Positions 1-8,514 of a stretch of DNA of 64,000 bases are shown here, piece by piece. Numbering within the stretch: position 1 is the stretch's first letter; every line of letters starts with the position of its first letter. The notes below the pieces were generated by a model. The model searched no databases and had not been told where the DNA came from. It worked only from the letters and a program-made list of their open reading frames with translations. This stretch comes from Acidihalobacter sp. (lineage in GTDB: Bacteria > Pseudomonadota > Gammaproteobacteria > DSM-5130 > Acidihalobacteraceae), in contig JALUXU010000009.1 of assembly GCA_027013225.1 (NCBI GenBank), positions 1 to 64,000 of the forward strand. Direction: 5' to 3'. A program made the position numbers and the translations under genes.

Positions 1-178
1 CAGGCAACTGTTCGGGTTGTGGTCAGATGAGGGGGAGGCGATCCGTGCTGCTAGCGGTGTGCGTCACCAAGGCTGTGTCGACCTACCTCCCCCGAGCCTC
101 AACATAACGCTTTTTGGATATACAAGGTTGTTGAAAATCCGTTCATGTGGCATGACAAAGCGACACTTCAATTGCATG
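1..178. other. Structured non-coding stretch downstream of zapA, possible RNA gene
   Basis: This stretch holds a strong inverted repeat: GGGGGAGG at 31-38 pairs with CCTCCCCC at 86-93, and a smaller GGTG/CACC hairpin lies inside it. No convincing ORF covers it. In many gammaproteobacteria the 6S RNA gene (ssrS) lies directly downstream of zapA on the same strand, which here would be the minus strand and would run off the window edge. The conserved 6S core sequence could not be recognised, so 6S is only a positional guess. Strand and ends are unknown. Confidence 0.25.
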
Positions 179-472
179 TCAAGAGCTCAAGGCATTGTCG
201 ATTTGTTGGGCAATATGAGACAGTCTTTTATTCAGGGAACGATCTGTTTCTTGCTGTAGGACATCTTTCTGCAAAAGTTCGTGCATGAGGTTCAAGGCGG
301 CGATGACAGCAATCCTTTCAGAGCCGATGATTCGGCTATGGTCGCGAATTTCTTGCATCCGTTTGTCGAGTTCACGTGCAGATGCAATGAGGTCGTCACG
401 TTCATTCAGCGGGCACATCACCCGATATTCTTTGTCGAGGATGCGCACATCCACGGCGATAGATTGACTCAT
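179..472 (-). CDS. zapA: Cell division protein ZapA
   Basis: A 97-residue protein of the ZapA family, which binds FtsZ in the cytoplasm and promotes Z-ring bundling. The N-terminal half (VDVRILDKEYRVMCPLNER) is the typical ZapA head domain and the C-terminal half is a predicted coiled coil used for dimerisation. Length matches the family. The start codon overlaps the stop of the upstream zapB-like gene as ATGA, so the two are probably translationally coupled. Identity rests on motif recognition and on the neighbourhood of pepP, ubiH and the UPF0149 gene, which is the common gammaproteobacterial arrangement. Confidence 0.9.
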   Translation of the reverse strand: MSQSIAVDVRILDKEYRVMCPLNERDDLIASARELDKRMQEIRDHSRIIGSERIAVIAALNLMHELLQKDVLQQETDRSLNKRLSHIAQQIDNALSS

Positions 473-702
473 GAATCTTCCTCCATGGTTTTCAATCGCT
501 GAATCATGGCTTCGATGCGGCTTTTGGCCATTTCATGCTTTTCAATCAGCGTATGCCGTTCTTGTTGCATCTGCTGAAGCTGATGGCGGAGCTGGGCGTT
601 TTCCCGACTCAAATCGCGATAGCGCTCAAGAAGTTCGCTCGCGTGCTGCTCGAGGGATTCGAGTATTTTCAAAGACGGATTTTCTTTAGTGGGTTCGGCC
701 AT
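469..702 (-). CDS. Small coiled-coil protein, ZapB-like
   Basis: A 77-residue, charged, heptad-rich protein with no membrane segment; almost the whole length is predicted coiled coil (about residues 13-75). Small coiled-coil proteins of this kind precede zapA in many gammaproteobacteria and are annotated as ZapB-like or TIGR02449-type. A role in Z-ring assembly with ZapA is inferred from position. The start at 702 gives MAEPTKEN; a longer reading from 735 would add eleven residues with no better ribosome site. Its stop overlaps the zapA start. Confidence 0.75.
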   Translation of the reverse strand: MAEPTKENPSLKILESLEQHASELLERYRDLSRENAQLRHQLQQMQQERHTLIEKHEMAKSRIEAMIQRLKTMEEDS

Positions 703-815
703 ACCAACAAATATTAAGTGTGTATGCTTTTGCAATCCACCCTTTTGTTTCGTTCAAGCTTAACGCGGTGCTAAGATCAGCTGGTTTTAGACCGCATTAC
801 ACGAAGACGGACATC

Positions 816-1094
816 ATGGAGAAAGACAATAAGCATGCAACTGTGATTGAGGGCGTGACGGCTACCGGAAAGCCATGCCGCCTCGTGGATAATACAGGGA
901 CAGTGCCTCATGCGGAATTGGAATCCTTGCTCGCCGAACTGATTGAGCAGCGGCGTTTTGGCCTGTCCGGTCGATCATCTGCGGGCGGATCGACGATTCG
1001 CCTGGGCGAGCCCGATTTTACGCATATTCAGCTGGGAGACTCTTTGTATCGCTTGATTCTGTTTCCTTATGAAGCCCGCATCGAGGTGTTCTGA
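816..1094 (+). CDS. Conserved small hypothetical protein upstream of UPF0149 gene
   Basis: A 92-residue soluble protein with no signal peptide or membrane segment, not assigned to a named family. The middle contains a Gly/Ser-rich loop (SGRSSAGGSTIRLG) and the C-terminal half is predicted beta-rich. The ATG at 816 was chosen over the in-frame ATG at 720 because the extra 32 residues look like intergenic sequence. Its TGA overlaps the ATG of the UPF0149 gene by one base, so the two are probably co-translated. It is divergent from the zapB-like/zapA pair, so 703-815 should hold promoters for both sides. Confidence 0.65.
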   Translation: MEKDNKHATVIEGVTATGKPCRLVDNTGTVPHAELESLLAELIEQRRFGLSGRSSAGGSTIRLGEPDFTHIQLGDSLYRLILFPYEARIEVF

Positions 1095-1651
1095 TGTCTG
1101 ACGTCTATGCCATTCTTGCAACGCAGATGGATCGCGCGGGCGTTGCTTTTAGTCCGGCAGAAGCTCATGGCCTGTTATGCGGATTGCTGGCCGTAAATCC
1201 GACTATGTCTACAGAAAGCTGTGTTGCCGAAATCATTGGGGATAAAGACCGGGGAGAAGATGAACTTAGTATCTTAGGTCGCCTGCTAATTGCTTTGGTG
1301 ACCGAAGTGCGCAACGGCCTTCAGGATGAAAATCTTGGTTTTCAGCTTTTCTTGCCTGCCTACGAACGATCATTGCAGTCCCGGGTTGGCTCTTTGGCGC
1401 GTTGGTGTGATGGCTTTATCGCTGGTATCGGCCTGGCCGGCCTTGACGAGAAACGTAGACGGACCTTGCCTGCCGTAGTCGAGGAGTTCCTTAACGATCT
1501 TGGCGAGATTGTACGGGTTGAGCCGGAAGTGCTGGAAAACGAAGAGGCCGAAAGAAACTACGCCGAGCTGCTGGAATACGTGCGCATGGGGGTGTTGCTG
1601 GTGGCGATGGAATTTCAGCCTCCTGCGGATTCACTCAAAACCGTGCATTGA
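1094..1651 (+). CDS. UPF0149 (YgfB/YecA-like) family protein
   Basis: A 185-residue all-helical cytoplasmic protein of the UPF0149 family. The N-terminal SPAEAHGLLCGLLA segment and the central LARWCDGFIAGIGLAG segment are the family hallmarks. The molecular role is poorly defined in most species; the family commonly sits just upstream of pepP and ubiH, as it does here. It overlaps the preceding small gene by one base and is followed after 19 bases by pepP, consistent with one operon. Confidence 0.85.
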   Translation: MSDVYAILATQMDRAGVAFSPAEAHGLLCGLLAVNPTMSTESCVAEIIGDKDRGEDELSILGRLLIALVTEVRNGLQDENLGFQLFLPAYERSLQSRVGSLARWCDGFIAGIGLAGLDEKRRRTLPAVVEEFLNDLGEIVRVEPEVLENEEAERNYAELLEYVRMGVLLVAMEFQPPADSLKTVH

Positions 1652-1670
1652 AAACAAAGGACGCGTGAAT

Positions 1671-2987
1671 ATGACAATCCCCATAAAAGAGTTCGAAGCA
1701 CGGCGCAGGCAGTTGATGCGCATGATGGGTGAAGGCGCGATCGCCATCATTTCAGCGGCGCCGGTAAGAGTACGCAACCGCGATGCGGACTACCGTTACC
1801 GGCAGGACAGCGATTTCTGGTATCTGACCGGTTTTCCTGAGCCCGAGGCGGTAGCGGCGCTGATCCCTGGTCGGCCGCAAGGGGAGTATGTTCTCTTTTG
1901 TCGGGAGCGCGATCCAGACATGGAGACGTGGAATGGGCGTCGGGCGGGTCAGCAAGGAGCGGTTGAGCGTTATGGCGCGGATGACTCATTTCCAATTGCC
2001 GATATCGACGATATTCTCCCTGGTTTGATGGAAAACCGCGAACGCGTGTACTGCACGCTTGGAAAAGACGATGACTTCGATCGGCGGTTGATGAATTGGG
2101 TCAATGCCTTGCGCGCGCGAGTTCGATCGGGTCAGGCGGCCCCGCATGATTTTTTTTCCCTGGAGTACCATCTGCACGAAATGCGGTTGTTTAAGTCGAA
2201 AGCAGAGTTGGAAGCCATGCGTGAGGCCGCTGACATCGCCATCAATGGCCATCGGCGTATGATGGCAGTTTGCCAGCCCGGCATGTATGAGTATGAAATA
2301 GAGGCCGAGTTCATCTATACGGCACGCCGCCGCAATGCCGAGCTGGCTTATCAGTCGATTGTAGGCGGCGGCGCTAACGGTTGCATTTTGCATTATGTAG
2401 ATAATCAGGATCGCCTGCGCGACGGTGAACTTATACTCATCGATGCCGGCGCGGAATATGATTACTATGCAAGTGATATCACCCGTACTTTTCCTGTCAG
2501 CGGCCGCTTCAGCGAGGCCCAAAGAGAGGTTTATGAGGTGGTTCTTGCGGCTCAGGAGGCGGCCATCAACAAAGTGATGCCCGGCAATAGTTGGGATGAT
2601 CCGCATTCGGCAGCGTTGAGTGAGCTGGTGGCCGGCTTGATCGAACTTGGCTTGCTCAAGGGCAAGAAGGCCGATCTGATACGTGAGGGAGCCTACCGGC
2701 GATTCTATATGCATCGCACTGGGCATTGGCTGGGGCTTGATGTGCATGACGTAGGGGAGTACAAAATCGACGGTGAATGGCGCCAATTCGAGCCGGGCAT
2801 GGTCACCACCGTCGAGCCAGGCTTGTATATCTCAGCCGCTGATGACATACCAGAGCGCTTCCACAATATCGGTGTGCGCATCGAGGACGACGTTGTGGTT
2901 ACGCGGGACGGGCATCGTGTCCTTACCGAGGCAGCTCCCAAGAGCGTGGAGGCTATCGAGGCGCTGGTGGGAACGGAAAGTCGGTGA
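1671..2987 (+). CDS. pepP: Xaa-Pro aminopeptidase (aminopeptidase P)
   Basis: A 438-residue cytoplasmic metallopeptidase of the pita-bread fold that removes the N-terminal residue when proline is second. The N-terminal domain is creatinase-like (about residues 1-170) and the C-terminal domain is catalytic. The expected metal ligands are visible: D258 in LILIDAG, D269 in SDITRTF, H352 in HRTGHWLG, E382 in TTVEPGLYI and E405 in GVRIEDDV. The start at 1671 (MTIPIKEF) was chosen; the frame stays open further upstream but only across the end of the UPF0149 gene. It is followed after six bases by ubiH, the usual gammaproteobacterial order. Confidence 0.95.
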   Translation: MTIPIKEFEARRRQLMRMMGEGAIAIISAAPVRVRNRDADYRYRQDSDFWYLTGFPEPEAVAALIPGRPQGEYVLFCRERDPDMETWNGRRAGQQGAVERYGADDSFPIADIDDILPGLMENRERVYCTLGKDDDFDRRLMNWVNALRARVRSGQAAPHDFFSLEYHLHEMRLFKSKAELEAMREAADIAINGHRRMMAVCQPGMYEYEIEAEFIYTARRRNAELAYQSIVGGGANGCILHYVDNQDRLRDGELILIDAGAEYDYYASDITRTFPVSGRFSEAQREVYEVVLAAQEAAINKVMPGNSWDDPHSAALSELVAGLIELGLLKGKKADLIREGAYRRFYMHRTGHWLGLDVHDVGEYKIDGEWRQFEPGMVTTVEPGLYISAADDIPERFHNIGVRIEDDVVVTRDGHRVLTEAAPKSVEAIEALVGTESR

Positions 2988-2993
2988 AAACAT

Positions 2994-4220
2994 ATGCATG
3001 AAGAATTCGATATCCTTATTGCCGGTGGCGGCATGGTGGGGGGAACACTGGCCGCTGCTCTAGCCAATGGCCCCTGGCGAATAGGCGTGATCGAGTCACG
3101 GCCATTTGGAGCCGTGGATCAACCCAGTTTCGACGAGCGGACGATCGCGCTGGCTTTCGGTTCGCGGCGCATTCTTGAAGCCATCGGTATCTGGCCCGCC
3201 TTGAGCAAACAGGCGGCGCCGATACTGCATATTCATGTCAGTGATAGCGGCCATTTCGGCGCGGCGCATGTAGATGCAAAGGAACAGAATGTGCAGGCGC
3301 TGGGGTATGTGGTCGCCAACCGGTTGATCGGCGGGGCTTTGATGCCGCTGCTCGCCCATTCTAAGAAGGTGGATCTCATTTCTCCGGCCACTTTGGAAGC
3401 AAGCGAGAATGAAGGGGAGAGCGTAGGCGTTCGTGTTCGTACTCCCGACGGCGTTCGCCATTTGCGTGCCCGTTTGCTGGTGGCGGCTGACGGCTCTTTT
3501 TCTCCCTTGCGGAGTGACTTGAAAATCCCGACGCGTGAGGAAAATTATAAGCAATCGGCAGTGATCGCCAATGTCAGCGTGTCTCATCCTGCGCCCGGGA
3601 CGGCGTTCGAACGCTTCACCGATAGCGGTCCGCTTGCGCTTCTCCCCTTGGGTGGTGAACGTTATTCCCTCGTTTGGACACAGAGAACGGAGACGGTAGA
3701 GGAGATCATGGCGCTTGAAGACACCGAATTCCTCAATGCCCTTCAACTTCGCTTCGGCTGGCGAATGGGCCGCTTTCTGGCCGTCGGCAAGCGATCTGTC
3801 TATCCTTTGATGCTGATTCGAGCAGAACGCGCCTGGCGCGATCGCACCGTATTGGTGGGTAATGCTTTGCACAGTCTTCATCCGGTGGCGGGACAGGGCT
3901 TCAACCTGGCCTTGAGGGATGTGGCGGCGTTGGTGGATGTGTTGACCGAGGCCGACGACCCCGGCGACAGCAAGGTTCTGAGGCGCTATCAGCATTTGCG
4001 CGAACCTGATATGACAAGAGTCATCCGCTTTACCGATTTTCTGGCGCGGGTATTTGCACGTCGGGCGCCGTTCCTTGGCCATGTCCGCGCGGCGGGATTG
4101 CTTCTTGCAGATTGGAACCCGCTTTTGAATCGCTTGCTCGCCCGGCAAAACATGGGACTCGCGGCCGGTCATCCGTCCCGGCTGCTTAGCGGACAGGAGC
4201 CGATATGGCGTCAAAATTGA
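2994..4220 (+). CDS. ubiH: 2-octaprenyl-6-methoxyphenol hydroxylase (UbiH)
   Basis: A 408-residue FAD-dependent aromatic monooxygenase of the UbiH/UbiI/UbiF family, acting in ubiquinone ring hydroxylation at the inner face of the membrane. The N-terminal Rossmann motif AGGGMVGG (about residues 11-18) binds FAD; a second FAD motif reads VGNALHSLHPVAGQGFN. Asn in place of the Asp usual in paralogues (VGN rather than VGD) is typical of UbiH, which supports this choice over UbiI. It overlaps the next hydroxylase by 16 bases. Confidence 0.9.
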   Translation: MHEEFDILIAGGGMVGGTLAAALANGPWRIGVIESRPFGAVDQPSFDERTIALAFGSRRILEAIGIWPALSKQAAPILHIHVSDSGHFGAAHVDAKEQNVQALGYVVANRLIGGALMPLLAHSKKVDLISPATLEASENEGESVGVRVRTPDGVRHLRARLLVAADGSFSPLRSDLKIPTREENYKQSAVIANVSVSHPAPGTAFERFTDSGPLALLPLGGERYSLVWTQRTETVEEIMALEDTEFLNALQLRFGWRMGRFLAVGKRSVYPLMLIRAERAWRDRTVLVGNALHSLHPVAGQGFNLALRDVAALVDVLTEADDPGDSKVLRRYQHLREPDMTRVIRFTDFLARVFARRAPFLGHVRAAGLLLADWNPLLNRLLARQNMGLAAGHPSRLLSGQEPIWRQN

Positions 4221-5431
4221 CCGAATTCGACATCGCGGTCGTCGGGGGTGGTATGGTGGGCGCCGCCATGGCAACGGCTTTGGCTGGCACCGGTTGGACA
4301 GTGGCGGTGATCGAGCCGAGATTGCCCGCAGATTGGCATGCCGAGGATGATTATGATCTTAGGGTGTCAGCCATCAACCGCGCTTCCCAAAATTTGCTTA
4401 CTCGACTGGGCGTCTGGGAAGATATTCTCGAAATGCGGGCCAATCCTTATAGACGTATGCGCGTCTGGGATGCGCGCAGCACGGGGGAAATCAGTTTCGA
4501 TGCCATGGAGCTGACTGAACCCGATCTGGGTCACATCATCGAGAATCGAGTCATTCAGCTTGCACTACTCAAGGCTCTGGAAGCGTTTGAAAACGTTCGT
4601 CTGCTGGCGGGAGTAGAGTTGAAGGGCATCGAATTCCGGCATGGCGAGGTAAGGCTTTTCTTGAGTAACAGAACGCGCATTCATGCCCGCTTGATCATCG
4701 GTGCCGATGGCGCGCGTTCGCGGCTGCGAGAACTGGCGAATATCCACCGCAGCCGGCGTGACTATGGACAGGTGGCGATCGTCGCGGCAGTCACCACAAA
4801 AGCTCCACATGAATCGACAGCATGGCAGCGTTTTCTTTCTACCGGGCCGCTCGCCTTTTTACCGTTGCACGATGGTCGTTCATCCATTGTCTGGTCTCTG
4901 CCGGTTCGTGAGGCGGATCGCCTGATGGCGCTGGAGGATGCTGATTTTTGTAAAGAACTTGGCGAAGCTTTCGAGTATCGCCTGGGCGAAGTGACGAAGG
5001 TGGGGCGGCGAGGTGCATTTCCGCTTATTGGTGGCCAGTCCTATCCTTACGTTCGCTCCCGAGTGGCGCTGGTGGGCGATGCTGCTCACAGTATTCATCC
5101 CCTGGCCGGGCAAGGCGTCAATCTCGGTTTTATGGATGTGGCCGAGCTCGCCGATATCCTGGACGATCTGCGGATCGATCCAGGCCGGCTTGATCTTCTG
5201 AGGCGCTATGAAAGGGCGCGGCGGGGAGAAAATGAAGCGGTAATGCGATTGATGGAAGGATTTCGCGGTATTTTCGGAACATCCCTGCCGTTGCTAAGCC
5301 CGCTACGGGGCGTAGGGATCCGCGCTGTGGATCGGTTTTCGCCGCTCAAGCGTAGAATTATGGCTCACGCGCTCGGTACTGCGGGACACCGCCCAAAACT
5401 GGCTCTAACTCCTCAGGATGCCCCCAAATAA
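4205..5431 (+). CDS. ubiI: UbiI/VisC-type ubiquinone biosynthesis hydroxylase
   Basis: A 408-residue paralogue of the preceding UbiH. It has the FAD Rossmann motif VGGGMVGAAM near the N-terminus, the DG motif IIGADGARSRLREL near residue 155, and VGDAAHSIHPLAGQGVNLG. The family hydroxylates the octaprenylphenol ring. The pair pepP-ubiH-ubiI is conserved, so the UbiI (C5 hydroxylase) assignment is likely, but UbiF/UbiL-type paralogues cannot be separated by eye. The ATG at 4205 lies inside ubiH, suggesting translational coupling. Confidence 0.85.
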   Translation: MASKLTEFDIAVVGGGMVGAAMATALAGTGWTVAVIEPRLPADWHAEDDYDLRVSAINRASQNLLTRLGVWEDILEMRANPYRRMRVWDARSTGEISFDAMELTEPDLGHIIENRVIQLALLKALEAFENVRLLAGVELKGIEFRHGEVRLFLSNRTRIHARLIIGADGARSRLRELANIHRSRRDYGQVAIVAAVTTKAPHESTAWQRFLSTGPLAFLPLHDGRSSIVWSLPVREADRLMALEDADFCKELGEAFEYRLGEVTKVGRRGAFPLIGGQSYPYVRSRVALVGDAAHSIHPLAGQGVNLGFMDVAELADILDDLRIDPGRLDLLRRYERARRGENEAVMRLMEGFRGIFGTSLPLLSPLRGVGIRAVDRFSPLKRRIMAHALGTAGHRPKLALTPQDAPK

Positions 5432-5590
5432 ACGAATTGGCCGCGCAAGTAAGCTTCTAATCTGCTAGATCGAAGGGTTGATCCGGTTACTGATATTAAC
5501 GAAGACGCGATTGACAGGAGTGTCTTGTATATCAGCAACTAGTGAAATGTTGGCGAGCTGGCGCCGGGCGTGTCTTCCGTTTCTCAGACG

Positions 5591-6135
5591 TCAACGTGTC
5601 TGAGGCGACCGTGGCCGAGCCAATTCCTCATCGGCCTCGATTTCTTGAGAATGTGCCAAATGATAGTGCCATAGCGTTTCAGGCATTGCTGGACCGTGCG
5701 AGGCCCCAGTGCCAAATCCGGCGGCGAACGCGATATGCGCCAGATACACCGTGATCATGAAACCGATCCCAGAATCCAGACCGAAGTACCCGATCCCGGT
5801 GGAGGTCGTTGCCGGACTGATCATGAAAATCGTGGCAATCCCCAATGCATAGGGAATGGCCAACCACCAGCGCGTACGTCCGAATATCAGCACATAGATC
5901 GTCACGAAGCCCACGCCGTTGAGAAAATGATCGGCCAGCTCAGGATGTTCGAATACAGATCCGGACCATACATGAAACGATTGGTCACGAGCACACCGAT
6001 GAGTTCTGGCATGGACCCTGGCATGGCGTGGAATACGCGAAAACCAATAATGCGCACGATCTTCAGCGCAGCCGTTCCGACGATTCCATCTACTACCCCA
6101 GTCAACAAGGCATGCGAAAGACGATGCCAGCCCAT
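5591..6135 (-). pseudogene. Frameshifted small integral membrane protein
   Basis: Two overlapping minus-strand frames together spell one plausible membrane protein of about 180 residues with four hydrophobic segments. The N-terminal part (6135 to about 5925, starting MGWHRLSHALLTGVV) ends in ILSWPIIF; the C-terminal part continues in another frame as LNGVGFVTIYVLIFGRTRWW and runs to 5591. The break falls at the A run at 5924-5927 (T run on the coding strand), where one added base would restore a continuous frame. It may be a true mutation or a sequencing error. The family was not recognised. No good ribosome site precedes the proposed start. Confidence 0.6.
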
Positions 6136-6602
6136 GAAGGGCGCAGCGGCGATCCCAGGTCAAGCCCCAATTCTGCTGTAAATTCCCTCCCCGGGGGGGC
6201 ATGGTTTCGGGTTCAGTGGTCGATGCCGACCACCTTCTCTTCCTCCTGTTCGGCAGGTTGTAGGGCTTCCTTCATTCATGGAGATCGCACATGTCCAGGT
6301 GCCTCCGGCTTTACCACTCTTCGTGGATCTCGGCCACCCCTGTAATTTTATATTGTGATTTCTGCCGGCCTGTTTTCTCGGGAAAGACCCATGGTTGTTG
6401 ATCGGTTTACAATATCCTGAATTGATGATATTTGTGCAAATGCAGGCCCCACAGGGGTGGTGCGAGCAGCAATGGGACATGTTTCAAGCCGCCCGCGCAC
6501 GGTTTCCACATGCAACGCTCTAGGTACGCGAGTATCGGCCAAGCACTCATCGCGGAACGCGCCTGGCGGTCATCTAGCGTCAACCTTGGCAAGGGAACAA
6601 GG
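6136..6602. other. Intergenic stretch between broken membrane gene and thioredoxin-like gene
   Basis: No supported gene lies here. Short open frames on both strands have atypical composition, are rich in Cys, Pro and Arg, and lack ribosome sites. An inverted repeat AATATC (6411-6416) / GATATT (6427-6432) could be an operator or small hairpin. The promoter for the gene starting at 6603 probably lies here. Confidence 0.5.
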
Positions 6603-7193
6603 ATGCAAGCTATCGAAAACATCGCAGGGATCGCATGGCGAACCGAGCCAGAGCAGGCGTTGCAGGAAGCGCAACAGGGCCAGCGCGCAGTCTATGTATT
6701 CGTTTATCGTCCAGGCTGTTCCGGATGCCGGCTCATGGACGAGGGTACTTTCAAAAAGCCTGCAGTCCATAAGACACTCGCAAATTGGATATGCGTGCGT
6801 TTGCCAGAGCATCATTCCTTCGTGAAAGACCTCGGTCTGGTGTGGTACCCCCAACACTGGACTTTCGATGCCAAGGGGCAGCTTCTGCGTCGCCACTCCG
6901 GTTATCTTCCCGCAGACGAATTTCTTCCCTGGTTGCTTCTGGTTGAGGGGGATCGGGCGATGCGCGATTCAGCTTTCGACGAGGCGGCGGATCGCTTTCG
7001 CCGCCTGACTCTTTCCTATCCCGCCAGCGGTTGGGCGCCGGAAGCCGGATACTGGCTGGGGGCGGCCCGCTATCTGGCCACCGGCGAGGCGGCCGAACTC
7101 AACCGCCACTGGCGCGCCTTGCGCCGACGATACCCCGATTCGCTGTGGGCGCACAAGGTTCAGGCCGATTGGCGCATGCCCAGGGGCGAATAA
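6603..7193 (+). CDS. Thioredoxin-fold protein with C-terminal TPR-like repeats
   Basis: A 196-residue protein. Residues about 5-110 form a thioredoxin-like domain with a redox motif C39-S-G-C42 (RPGCSGCRLMDEGTF), resembling DUF255/thioredoxin_7-type domains. Residues about 115-190 (GDRAMRDSAFDEAADRFRRL and following) look like one or two helical TPR repeats of the YbgF kind. There is no signal peptide, so it is probably cytoplasmic. A role in thiol exchange is inferred from the CxxC only. The start at 6603 follows an AAGG-rich ribosome site; the frame is open upstream but that part has poor protein character. Confidence 0.75.
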   Translation: MQAIENIAGIAWRTEPEQALQEAQQGQRAVYVFVYRPGCSGCRLMDEGTFKKPAVHKTLANWICVRLPEHHSFVKDLGLVWYPQHWTFDAKGQLLRRHSGYLPADEFLPWLLLVEGDRAMRDSAFDEAADRFRRLTLSYPASGWAPEAGYWLGAARYLATGEAAELNRHWRALRRRYPDSLWAHKVQADWRMPRGE

Positions 7194-7461
7194 ACGCATT
7201 CGGCGTGTCGCGGCTTCATCGATCGGGGCGCTGTTTCGACAAAGGCCATCTACGAGGGGAATGATCTCAAGAGGCCAGCCTGCGGGAGTCGAGGCTGTGC
7301 ACCAGATGAGATCGCCTGGCCACCCATGACCGGGCCAGCCTTTGGCTCTGTCTACACTCTCCCAGACAACGCCGCTTGCATGCCTACTCAGGAAGCCTCT
7401 TCTCTGCCTCGCAAACCACAAGATGCTGCACTTTCGGCGGGCTGTCGGCGTCGCCGCCCAC

Positions 7462-7632
7462 TCACGATTCGTTCGGCGCCATCAGTTCATGGAGCTTCAG
7501 CGCGGTCACTTCGTTCAATATAATCCGTTCGGCGGAAGTCTCTTGCGACAGCCCGACGTGGACGGGATTCCTCTGCCATGGCTTCCAAGGCGGCCTCGGG
7601 TGGCTCCCCGGCCAAGGCCAGGGCCGTTTCAT
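7462..7632 (-). CDS. Possible 56-residue ORF downstream of apaH
   Basis: A short frame begins with ATG at 7632 behind a good ribosome site (AGGGAAG) about 20 bases after the apaH stop. Its first half is unusually rich in Pro, Trp and Arg. Its second half (HVGLSQETSAERIILNEV, then TALKLHELMA) looks like a real helical protein. A neighbouring frame over the first half reads ALALAGEPPEAALEAMAEES, also more protein-like, so this may be a small gene damaged by frameshifts. No family was recognised. Confidence 0.25.
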   Translation of the reverse strand: MKRPWPWPGSHPRPPWKPWQRNPVHVGLSQETSAERIILNEVTALKLHELMAPNES

Positions 7633-7653
7633 GCTGCTTCTTCCCTTTTGTTA

Positions 7654-8487
7654 TCAGTTGCCTGGGATTTTGTAGTGCGGGCAGGTTACTGCTTGTACGG
7701 AAATTTCTGCTGCATCTAGGCGCGCGGCGGTCAGTTTGCCGCCCCATAGGCAGCCCGTATCCAGCGCCAGGATATTTGATTCTCGCAGCAATCCCAGGGT
7801 TGACCAATGTCCGAAAACGATTTGGGGCTCCATGATCCGTCGCCCAGGAAACCTGAACCAAGGGGTGAGATGGGGAGGCGCCTTGTCCGGAGCGGTTTTA
7901 CAGGCAAAATCCAGCTCGCCTTTTTTTGTTAGGTAACGCATCCGGGTCATTGCGTTAAGGCTGAAACGCAAGCGTTCTATCCCGGTCAGATCCGGTGACC
8001 AGCGCTTGGGTGAATCTGCATACATGCGTTTGAACAGTCGCTTATGATCGGGGCCTTGCAACGCGAGTTCAACCTCGGCCGCGCACTGCTTGGCGAGTTT
8101 GAGATCCCATTGAGGCGGCAGGCCAGCATGCACCATCAGCCACCCTATGGTGGCATCATGATGAAGCAGCGGACGATGTCTCAGCCATTCGAGCAGTTCA
8201 TGAGCGTCGGCAGCGGCGAGCACATCGTTTAGTGTATCGCTGCGCTTTGGAGGCTTCCTCGTCGCCCAGAGAGCAAGTAAATGCAAATCGTGATTCCCAA
8301 GGACGCACACTGCAGCCTTGTCCAGCTCACGCAGGTATCGCAACACTTCTAGTGACTGCGGGCCGCGATTGACCAGATCACCCACCAGCCAAAGCTGATC
8401 CGTGCTGGGATCGAAACGAATTTTTTTCAGCAATCGCAGGAGTGGGTCTAGGCAGCCCTGCAGATCACCCACGGCATAGATAGCCAT
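7654..8487 (-). CDS. apaH: Symmetrical bis(5'-nucleosyl)-tetraphosphatase
   Basis: A 277-residue calcineurin-fold phosphoesterase that splits diadenosine tetraphosphate (Ap4A) to two ADP, with a further role in removing Np4 caps from RNA in enterobacteria. Metal-binding motifs are in order: GDLQG near residue 7, GDLVNRGP near residue 36 and GNHD near residue 64, with a later MVHAGLPPQW. Length matches ApaH. It lies 27 bases after apaG on the same strand, the standard apaG-apaH arrangement. Confidence 0.95.
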   Translation of the reverse strand: MAIYAVGDLQGCLDPLLRLLKKIRFDPSTDQLWLVGDLVNRGPQSLEVLRYLRELDKAAVCVLGNHDLHLLALWATRKPPKRSDTLNDVLAAADAHELLEWLRHRPLLHHDATIGWLMVHAGLPPQWDLKLAKQCAAEVELALQGPDHKRLFKRMYADSPKRWSPDLTGIERLRFSLNAMTRMRYLTKKGELDFACKTAPDKAPPHLTPWFRFPGRRIMEPQIVFGHWSTLGLLRESNILALDTGCLWGGKLTAARLDAAEISVQAVTCPHYKIPGN

Positions 8488-8514
8488 AGGGAATATCCTC
8501 TTCCTGGTGAAGGA

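Noticed and set aside
5583-5604. CTCAGAC/GTCTGAG hairpin at the end of the broken membrane gene as a terminator
   Set aside because: It has no following T tract on either strand and overlaps the stop codon of the broken gene.
6160-6480. 106-residue minus-strand ORF rich in Cys and Pro
   Set aside because: Composition is unlike a real protein, there is no ribosome site, and it overlaps the start region of the broken membrane gene in another frame.
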